Assembly: GCA_900553165.1 (NCBI GenBank)
Contig: USCN01000031.1
Span: 1-10,847 of the forward strand
DNA length: 10,847 nucleotides
DNA from: an uncultured Collinsella sp.
Lineage (GTDB): Bacteria; Actinomycetota; Coriobacteriia; Coriobacteriales; Coriobacteriaceae
Reading direction: 5' to 3'
The notes under the pieces are model-generated. The model saw only the letters and a list, made by a program, of their open reading frames with translations, was not told the DNA's origin and did no database searches. Both the position numbers and the translations under genes were made by a program. How positions within the stretch are numbered: position 1 is the first letter of the stretch; the number at the start of each line of letters is the position of its first letter. Positions 1 to 5,254 of the stretch are shown in pieces.

Positions 1-82
1 GGCGCATGCCGCGGGCGGCGCCCCTATCGGACCACCGTGACCTCAGTTGGGATGGGCCCAGCACTGCCGCGTACTCGGTGAG

Positions 83-778
83 CTAGAGCCAACTGTTCGT
101 CTTCACGTCGCGTATGGCGATATTTCGGTCGTCCGGCTCGGTGATGCCGTAGCCGAACGCCTGGAGCGTCTCGATGGACTCCTGGATCCTCTGTTGGAAC
201 ATGGGACCCGGATCGACCCTCGGCCCGAGGTGCCCGCGCCAAAGGCACGGCGTGGCGCGCAGCATGTTATGGATTTTGGAGATGGGCTCGATGTCGGCGT
301 AGACGTTGAGCGTCGCCATGGCGTCCTTGTGGCCGAGGATCGATTGGAGCGCCTTGATATCGCCGCCTTGGCGGATCCACTGCGTTGCGAACGTGTGGCG
401 AAGGCCGTGGAACGTGATCAGCTCGTCGTTGGTGCCCATGAGGCCGTTGGTCTCCGAGAACGTCTTGAACGCCCTGCGGATATAGCTTGTCGTCGCGAAG
501 GTCGCGCCCGGCTCCGACAGGATGTAGCAGTCCCCGATCTCGACCGCCCCGGTAAGGCCGCGCAAGCGCAGCTTTCCGCAGTCGATCTCGTGGGTCTCCT
601 TCAGGAAGGGGAGTAGGCCGACCGGGTCGATGGGGATACCCCTGGCGTCATGGGTCTTGGTGTCCTTGATGAACGAACCCATTCCCTTCGCGTACGCCAC
701 CGAGTGTCTGATCGAGATCAGGCCCGTCTCGAAATCCACATCGCACCACCGAAGGCCGCAGACCTCGCCGATTCGCAT
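83..778 (-). pseudogene. Tyrosine recombinase (phage-type integrase), catalytic-domain remnant
   Basis: The C-terminal catalytic domain of a tyrosine recombinase, the enzyme class that integrates and excises mobile elements by DNA strand exchange. All catalytic residues of the family can be seen: Arg2 in the box I motif TGMRIGE, Lys41 in the beta-hairpin, His124-x-x-Arg127 in HGLRHTF, His150 in LGH, and nucleophile Tyr160 about ten residues later. The ATG at 778 lies inside box I, and the same frame continues upstream as ten matching residues (RAVVLALHTG) to a TAG at 809-811. The N-terminal arm-binding and core-binding (SAM-like) domains are therefore absent; complete family members usually have about 350-400 residues, this has 231. 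No ribosome binding site precedes the ATG. A tail of about 70 residues follows the catalytic Tyr, longer than I would expect. Most likely a decayed integrase from the element that brought the neighbouring genes. Identity is certain, functionality unlikely. Confidence 0.85.
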
Positions 779-808
779 CCCCGTGTGCAGGGCGAGTACG
801 ACCGCCCT

Positions 809-1060
809 CTAATCCTCGGCGGACCAATCGAGTCCGAACTCCTTTCGGGCATCCTCTTCGCTCATGACTTCGAGAAGGTCTCCGGGTTGGCAACGAAGGG
901 CGAGGCATAGCTGCTCGAGTGTGTTGAAGCGAATGCCGCGAATATGCCCTTTTTTAATACGGGACAGGTTCACGGGCGTGGTTCCAATCCTTTCGGCAAG
1001 TTCGTTCGAGGAAATCTTTCGCTCGGCCATGATCTTGTCGAGGCGAACAATTACGGGCAT
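809..1060 (-). CDS. Cro/C1-type HTH transcriptional regulator, YozG-like
   Basis: An 83-residue single-domain DNA-binding protein. After a short N-terminal strand and helix (MPVIVRLDKIMAERKIS) the helix-turn-helix covers roughly residues 19-42 (NELAERIGTTPVNLSRIKKG). It is followed by the conserved helix NTLEQLCLALRCQPGDLLE typical of the small Xre/YozG group (HTH_26-like). The start at 1060 is well supported: rc sequence TAAGGAAACGCC precedes the ATG, so the Shine-Dalgarno overlaps the stop of the upstream membrane-protein gene, with 9 bp between the genes. The two are thus translationally linked. In this family such regulators commonly pair with DUF2975 membrane proteins, which is what is seen here. 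It probably controls its own operon and perhaps the divergent peptide/ABC cluster, through the dyad at 1620-1638 (inferred). Odd: its TAG stop is followed in the same frame by the recombinase fragment, so the last residues (LDWSAED) may be fusion-derived. Confidence 0.85.
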   Translation of the reverse strand: MPVIVRLDKIMAERKISSNELAERIGTTPVNLSRIKKGHIRGIRFNTLEQLCLALRCQPGDLLEVMSEEDARKEFGLDWSAED

Positions 1061-1069
1061 GGCGTTTCC

Positions 1070-1582
1070 TTACGCAATCTCGTCGGAGTCGAGGTACAGC
1101 TCTCGGGCGTACAAGAAGAGCTGGGAAAGCATGAACAGGACGATGCCGAGAACCAGAGAGGTCCAATCGAATGATGAAGCGATCTCTTGGGCGCCGACGG
1201 CCCCCTCGCCGCCAAACATCGAAACGGAGGTTTTGAGTGAGCCGGCGTAGAGGCTGGTGGCAGCTTGAACAACGAAGAGAATGCCGAGCACCTTCAAGCA
1301 TGTCGCAGACCCTTTCTTGAAGGGGTCTCCGCTCTTGATCGTCCACACGAGAACGGCGCTGAGGATGGTCGTAGCGATACCGATGACGGCAGGGACCAAT
1401 GTCGAGATCGCAAGGGCTGGATACGCGGGGGAGTCTGCAATTACAGGGTTGTCGAGCACTTCGATTGCTGGCTTTAAGGAGAACGCCACTTGTGCGATGG
1501 CGGTGGCGCAAAGGGTCGCAGAGGCTATCGCACATGCGATGCGGAAGGAATGAAGCCGGGGAGTGCGATTGTCGGAACTCAT
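1070..1582 (-). CDS. DUF2975-like four-helix membrane protein
   Basis: A 170-residue integral membrane protein with four predicted transmembrane helices, near residues 11-35, 53-80, 94-115 and 138-160. A positively charged N-terminus suggests a cytoplasmic start. The short polar PFKKGS before helix three and the acidic C-terminal tail after LFLYARELYLDSDE resemble the DUF2975 family, whose members end in a similar acidic stretch after the last helix; this match is from memory and is moderate. The start at 1582 has a strong ribosome binding site (rc CGGAGGTTATT before the ATG). The gene is the first of a leftward two-gene operon with the HTH regulator. The pairing suggests that the membrane protein and regulator act together, for example by sequestering or sensing, but the family's biochemical role is not established. 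Divergent from the secreted-peptide gene. Confidence 0.7.
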   Translation of the reverse strand: MSSDNRTPRLHSFRIACAIASATLCATAIAQVAFSLKPAIEVLDNPVIADSPAYPALAISTLVPAVIGIATTILSAVLVWTIKSGDPFKKGSATCLKVLGILFVVQAATSLYAGSLKTSVSMFGGEGAVGAQEIASSFDWTSLVLGIVLFMLSQLFLYARELYLDSDEIA

Positions 1583-1702
1583 AATAACCTCCGAAGAATT
1601 TAAAAAACTCAGGTTACTTTTTAACAGTTTATGTTAAATTGACTTTGCAGGCAAGTAATCACAGCATGCTGCAACCGAAACCCCTCTAGATTGGAGAGGA
1701 TT
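1583..1702. promoter_or_regulatory. Divergent intergenic region with operator-like dyad
   Basis: This 120-bp AT-rich stretch separates the leftward DUF2975/HTH operon from the rightward peptide/ABC cluster, so it must hold both promoters. The clearest element is a perfect dyad TTTAACA-N5-TGTTAAA at 1620-1638. Next to it is a shorter GTTA-N5-TAAC dyad at 1613-1625. A possible rightward promoter is TTGACT at 1639-1644 with a weak -10 (CAGCAT, 1662-1667, 17-bp spacing); its -35 abuts the dyad, so a bound protein would be expected to interfere with it. I could not fix a convincing leftward promoter. The peptide gene's ribosome binding site GGAGAGGA is at 1693-1700. Confidence 0.5.
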
Positions 1703-2068
1703 ATGTTCAGTACTGTTAAGTCGTGTAAGCTCTTGGTTTTCCTCGGCCTCGCTCTTTGTCTGTTGCTGCCGGGAGCCCCCGCTTTTGCGGATACCCCGAT
1801 GCCTCCTTCCCAGGAGAGTAGCCAGTGTGCCCTCGTTGAGCCCCTCGGGTATACGGACGACGTCGTCGATACCTACTGGAGCTACAGCTGTCCTCGCGGC
1901 GTAAGCGGGCACAGCATCTCGATGTTCAACATCTCTTACAAGACGATCTCCTACCGAAATGTCTATCGCCGATCCGCGCATCATAGGGAATCCCGCCTCG
2001 CTGCAATGTGCTCCTGTGGTGTTCTTGGCACAACTGATAAATGGCAATTTGTCTATAGCACCTACTAG
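1703..2068 (+). CDS. Secreted small cysteine-containing peptide, possibly lactococcin-972-like bacteriocin
   Basis: A 121-residue precursor. Residues 1-29 form a classical Sec signal peptide: Lys6/Lys9, hydrophobic core LLVFLGLALCLLL, and an AFA cleavage site before Asp30. The mature part of about 92 residues has four cysteines (42, 63, 103, 105), enough for two disulfides. It also has an aromatic, basic C-terminal half with YWSY (58-61), repeated Ser/Tyr/His (SYKTISYRNVYRRSAHH) and a terminal KWQFVYSTY. The pattern W-x-Y, a Ser/His/Tyr-rich middle, Arg-Ser and a final aromatic strand resembles lactococcin 972 precursors, but that family is usually shorter and lacks these cysteines, so the match is tentative. 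The start is the ATG at 1703, with GGAGAGGA seven bases upstream, not the in-frame TTG at 1691. It is the first gene of a cluster with ABC transporter genes, as for bacteriocin or peptide-immunity loci. It could instead be an unrelated secreted protein. Confidence 0.65.
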   Translation: MFSTVKSCKLLVFLGLALCLLLPGAPAFADTPMPPSQESSQCALVEPLGYTDDVVDTYWSYSCPRGVSGHSISMFNISYKTISYRNVYRRSAHHRESRLAAMCSCGVLGTTDKWQFVYSTY

Positions 2069-2078
2069 ATGCGAGGAA

Positions 2079-2101
2079 GGGCCGAGCATTTTGTTCGGCC
2101 C
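2079..2101 (+). terminator. Hairpin between peptide gene and permease gene (partial terminator candidate)
   Basis: A perfect 7-bp stem GGGCCGA / TCGGCCC (2079-2085 and 2095-2101), extended by one G-U pair, closes a seven-base loop. It begins ten bases after the peptide stop. The following CTCTGTTCC is only weakly T-rich, so it may act as a leaky terminator or RNA-stability element. That would give more peptide mRNA than transporter mRNA, a common arrangement in bacteriocin operons (inference). Confidence 0.5.
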
Positions 2102-2134
2102 CTCTGTTCCGACTGGATGAGGTTAAGGTTGGCG

Positions 2135-2485
2135 ATGAATATGCTCAAAATCTCGAAGGCGATCTTTAGGTCGCTTCTCTCCTCCAGGTCGCTCTGTGTT
2201 GTCGTTGTTGCGTTGATGGTTCTTTGTGCTCTGCCCGTCTTCAGGAGCGCGGCTGGCATCGACGGACGGGTCGAATACCTCGAGTCGGGAATAACCCGTG
2301 TTGAGCAGGAATTGTCAGCATCCTATGCGGATGCGCTTGTGAATGCGGGGGAGGACGGTGTCTATACCTCTTCATCAAGCATGCCCGCGCTTCTGTACCC
2401 TCTTGCCGCGGGACGTCTTATCTTGGCACCGCTCTCTCCTACTTCCGTTTCTGCAGATATCGGATGGAGAGTACACCTATTATGA
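2135..2485 (+). pseudogene. N-terminal piece of the frameshifted double ABC-2 permease
   Basis: This frame gives the natural start of the large permease gene that continues in another frame from about 2462. The chosen start is ATG 2135, with AAGG at 2125-2128; the upstream ATGs at 2069 and 2117 lack good binding sites, and the former lies before the hairpin. The residues encode an amphipathic start (MNMLKISKAIFRSLLSSRS), one transmembrane helix (about 20-36, LCVVVVALMVLCALPVF), then a soluble stretch with a predicted coiled or helical segment (RVEYLESGITRVEQELSASYADAL). That is the topology of module one of an ABC-2-type permease: one helix followed by an extracytoplasmic loop. Past about 2461 the frame runs into a junk tail (GWRVHLL) and a stop at 2483-2485. 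Removing one base near 2461 would join SVSADI to DGEYTYYDG and give a protein of about 739 residues. Confidence 0.65.
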
Positions 2486-4355
2486 CGGATCGAAGGAGTA
2501 CTTGCTATGGGTCGCAACGGCCGTTGCCGTCTCGTTCCTTGCCGCGCGTCTTAACAAACGTGAAAAGCTCATCATCCAGGCACCGATGGGCGAGCTGGGT
2601 AGACTTGTTGCATCGAGCGTATGGGCGAGTGTTTTTGCAATGCTTGCCGTCCTCGCCATCAATCTTCCAGGGATAATCGCCGCGCTTGTGAAGAATGGCC
2701 CGGGCTCGCCGTTCTATCCGATAGGCTACATTCAATATGCGACTCCGGTTATCAAACCGGCTTGGCTGGTGTTCGCGCAGACGGCCATCTTGCAATTCTT
2801 GGTGGCAGCGTTCATCTCGCTTGTCGTTCACCTTGCCGTGAAGATTGCCAATAACCCTACGCTTGGAATCGTGTTCGTATGTGCCCTGATGGGGGTGACG
2901 ATGGTTCCCGGGTATTACGGAAGATCCATCGCTTTACGTGAGTTCGCCCTGTTGAATCCCCTTACGTATGCGAACACTGAGTTGACCGTCGGCGCCTATA
3001 GCCCGTACCCGACAACGCAGATAGTGAATCTGCCTGGACTTTGCTTCGAGCGTGGCGCGATTGCCCTCGTATGCGCAATCGGGATCGAGGTGCTGGCAAT
3101 TAGCCTGCTTTGCGTTGCTGGAAAGAGCGGCTGCGCGTGCCCGATATCCCCGATTTGTCTTGAGAGAGGTTCCTTCACTGCATCGAGAACGGCAACTCGT
3201 TCGAGCGCTTGTGCCTCCGCCGTTGCATACGTAAGAACGATGGGGAAACTGCTCCTGCGTTCTCCTACCCTCGCCGTATGCGCGATTGCAATGTCGACGA
3301 CGATGCTGGCCCCGGCTCTGGTCGAGATGTTTCCTGACGCTGATAACGTTTCCGCTGTTCGGTATAGGGATGGGGAGCTCCGTTCAATAGATCGGTATCT
3401 AGAGCAGAACGCTGCGAATATGGACGTCGAGGGCAAAGCGGCCCTGGAAGACATGCGGGATGCTCTTTCGGGTTTCGTGTACGCGCCTATGCCTGCGGAG
3501 GGGTTTCGAAGCCTTGCGACGTACGAGCGCGCTCGAGGTGAGCTGGGCGCGGCAGATGCGACTCTCCTGCAATCGATCGGAATCGAGCCGGAGACTCCTT
3601 CTCGTGCGGAGGCGCGCGCCCTTCTGCTTGAGTCGATCGCGAGCTTGCCGGAACCCAAGGTTTACGAGTTAAGTACGAAGATGCCCCCATTAATCCTCCT
3701 TTCGTATCTCCAGGCAGCGCTTCCCTCCTTATTTTTGCTGTTGCCCGTGGTTGTCACATCGCTCGCGTGCACCCACCTGCAGTGTCGTTCCCTTCTGGTT
3801 CTCCAGATCCCCGCAACAGCGCATGTGCGTTTTCTGACGGCTGTTGCGCTGGCTCTCCTGCTTGGCTTGGTGCTGCTTTTGGTGTCGATGGTTCCCGCTG
3901 TCGTTGTGTCCGTGATTAAGAACGGTGCGGGTGGATCGGAGTATCCCGTCGCTCTCATTCGGGCGGGAGCTTCGACAACGTCCATGGTGGGGGAGGCGGT
4001 GTTGTGCAGTATTCCGTTGCTGGTCATGGCATACGGCGTGATTTCCGTCGTCGCTGCGTTGACAGCAGCGATTAGCCGCAACCCCGTTGTCACCGGAATG
4101 GTTTGCGCGGTTCTCTTGGTGTTGGGTTCGTTGAGCGCTCATGTTGAAAGCGTGGGCATGGGCGTCGCGCTGCTGGCTCCATTCGCCTCGTTTGATCCCG
4201 CTTCCCAGGTGGGGACGATTGGGTTCCTTGGGCGAGGGACGAACGCGATGCCTTTTGGAGAGGTCGTCGGCGCATCGGGCGCTCTGCTGGTGGTCTTGGG
4301 CGCCGTATCTCCGTTGATGGTGCGCCTGAGTGTTCCAAAGATCGAAAGGGGATGA
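2343..4355 (+). CDS. Double-module ABC-2-type permease (main reading frame; 5' end frameshifted)
   Basis: The membrane part of an ABC transporter, encoded as two fused permease modules. The formal ATG at 2343 is an artefact of the frameshift: the first 39 or so residues (to 2461) are out of frame, and native sequence begins around DGEYTYYDG. Module one then has five helices ending near 3120 (GAIALVCAIGIEVLAISLL). Module two starts near 3240 with its own first helix (LAVCAIAMSTTMLAPALV), an extracytoplasmic acidic loop of about 130 residues (3330-3690), and further helices to the end. Both modules carry the same motif after the second or third helix: LVKNGPGSPFYPI near 2685-2723 and VIKNGAGGSEYPV near 3910-3950. 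With the ATPase at 4361, its stop overlapping the alternative ATG at 4352, it would form a two-module plus ATPase-dimer transporter. Substrate unknown; the preceding secreted peptide is the obvious candidate, for export or self-protection. With the shift, module one loses its first helix, so the product may be non-functional. Confidence 0.75.
   Translation: MRGRTVSIPLHQACPRFCTLLPRDVLSWHRSLLLPFLQISDGEYTYYDGSKEYLLWVATAVAVSFLAARLNKREKLIIQAPMGELGRLVASSVWASVFAMLAVLAINLPGIIAALVKNGPGSPFYPIGYIQYATPVIKPAWLVFAQTAILQFLVAAFISLVVHLAVKIANNPTLGIVFVCALMGVTMVPGYYGRSIALREFALLNPLTYANTELTVGAYSPYPTTQIVNLPGLCFERGAIALVCAIGIEVLAISLLCVAGKSGCACPISPICLERGSFTASRTATRSSACASAVAYVRTMGKLLLRSPTLAVCAIAMSTTMLAPALVEMFPDADNVSAVRYRDGELRSIDRYLEQNAANMDVEGKAALEDMRDALSGFVYAPMPAEGFRSLATYERARGELGAADATLLQSIGIEPETPSRAEARALLLESIASLPEPKVYELSTKMPPLILLSYLQAALPSLFLLLPVVVTSLACTHLQCRSLLVLQIPATAHVRFLTAVALALLLGLVLLLVSMVPAVVVSVIKNGAGGSEYPVALIRAGASTTSMVGEAVLCSIPLLVMAYGVISVVAALTAAISRNPVVTGMVCAVLLVLGSLSAHVESVGMGVALLAPFASFDPASQVGTIGFLGRGTNAMPFGEVVGASGALLVVLGAVSPLMVRLSVPKIERG
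2455..2468 (+). other. Probable frameshift site in the permease gene
   Basis: Codons fit in frame 2 up to GAT ATC (2456-2461) and in frame 3 from GAT GGA GAG TAC (2463-2474). One surplus base around 2461-2462, or two missing bases, explains the break. No slippery heptamer is visible. The G5 run at 2347-2351 is the only homopolymer nearby and is less compatible, because plausible protein sequence continues past it in the first frame. Confidence 0.6.
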
Positions 4356-4360
4356 TCTCG

Positions 4361-5101
4361 ATGATTGACCTTCAAACGCTGACGATCTCTTATGGAAAGA
4401 AGGTGCTCGTAGATTCGGTGAACGCTGAGTTTGCCCCGGGTACGGTCTACGGTCTCGTCGCTCCGAACGGGCATGGAAAGACGACGTTGCTGCGTGCGAT
4501 GGCAGGTTTGCCGGGTCCTCGCGTGGACGGGAGCATCGTTCTGGATGAGGTGCAGGGTACGGGTGCGAGAGAGGTCCGTTCTATGATCTTCTATGCACCT
4601 GGTGAGGGGACGCTGCTGTATCCCGGATTGCGTGCGGAAGATCACCTCAAGATGGTTTGCGATATGTGGCCGCACGCTCGCGATATCGAAGAGATAGTGG
4701 AACAAACGCAGATAGGCGAGTTCGCGAAGATGAGGATCCGCACTCTGAGCCAGGGCATGAAGCAGCAGCTTACCCTGGCGATTGCGTATGCGACGGGCGC
4801 GCGGTACCTTCTATTAGATGAGCCCATGAACGCGCTCGACCCCAGCAGGGTGGACTTGCATTCCGAGATTCTCAGGAAGCTGGCCGATTCTGGTACGTGC
4901 ATCATCATGTCATCCCACATCTTGGATTCGGTCGATAGGCTGTGCGATGAGATTCTGTTTTTGAAGGATGGGAGGTTCATTAGGAGCATTCCGCAAGATG
5001 ATGCTGCGCCGAAGTCTCCTGGATCCCATTTCGCAAAGCCTGCCGGACGCGCCGAGGGTGCGCTAAGCACGTATCGGCGACTCTACGAAAAGGGCGGGTA
5101 G
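4361..5101 (+). CDS. ABC transporter ATP-binding protein (ABC-2/CcmA type)
   Basis: A 246-residue nucleotide-binding subunit that powers the permease encoded just upstream. Canonical motifs are present in order: Walker A APNGHGKTT with Lys40, signature LSQGMKQQ (about 129-136), Walker B YLLLDEP with catalytic Glu154, D-loop NALDP, and H-loop SSH with His186. The LSxGMKQ signature and short C-terminus are of the CcmA/ABC-2 exporter type, not the LolD/MacB type found in classical lactococcin 972 loci. ATG 4361 is preferred because AAAGGGG (4345-4351) lies nine bases before it; ATG 4352 overlaps the permease stop (ATGA) and has no space for a binding site. The gene is translationally coupled to the permease. 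Codon use is less C-ending than in the following permease-ATPase gene. The C-terminus (STYRRLYEKGG) resembles that of the next ATPase (LKQEYLDTYEG). Confidence 0.9.
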   Translation: MIDLQTLTISYGKKVLVDSVNAEFAPGTVYGLVAPNGHGKTTLLRAMAGLPGPRVDGSIVLDEVQGTGAREVRSMIFYAPGEGTLLYPGLRAEDHLKMVCDMWPHARDIEEIVEQTQIGEFAKMRIRTLSQGMKQQLTLAIAYATGARYLLLDEPMNALDPSRVDLHSEILRKLADSGTCIIMSSHILDSVDRLCDEILFLKDGRFIRSIPQDDAAPKSPGSHFAKPAGRAEGALSTYRRLYEKGG

Positions 5102-5103
5102 AA

Positions 5104-5235
5104 ATGCAAGTTAAAAATCTATGTGGTCAATATGATGCCGTTGAACCCGCGTATCGATACCGCTCAGCCATTCGCCTCGCCCCCATCGCACGCATCTTCA
5201 TTCGGTCTGTTACTTTTAATCTAACGATTCTTTGA
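5104..5235 (+). CDS. Small ORF in the gap between the two ABC systems
   Basis: A 43-codon open frame begins two bases after the ATPase stop (TAGAAATG) and ends at TGA 5233-5235. GGGCGGG lies just upstream but overlaps the end of the ATPase gene. The peptide is basic and hydrophobic towards its end (RIFIRSVTFNLTIL). I recognise no family. It could be a small membrane or leader peptide, or chance; the stretch 5102-5254 otherwise shows no convincing promoter, though an AT-rich patch at 5211-5222 (TTACTTTTAATC) could serve. Confidence 0.2.
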   Translation: MQVKNLCGQYDAVEPAYRYRSAIRLAPIARIFIRSVTFNLTIL

Positions 5236-5254
5236 GGAATGCAGGTGCTTCTGA

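Noticed and set aside
1..82. Possible gene end or attachment site at the left edge
   Set aside because: No tRNA end, direct repeat or recognisable protein could be seen in these 82 bases; too short to judge.
47..616. 189-codon plus-strand frame opposite the integrase
   Set aside because: Shadow of the integrase frame, with no binding site and no recognisable domain; the minus strand encodes all catalytic motifs.
4361..5101. Classical lactococcin 972 ABC ATPase
   Set aside because: The signature is LSQGMKQQ (ABC-2/CcmA type), not the LSGGEQQR of the LolD-like ATPases in those loci, so the locus is not a standard lactococcin 972 cluster.
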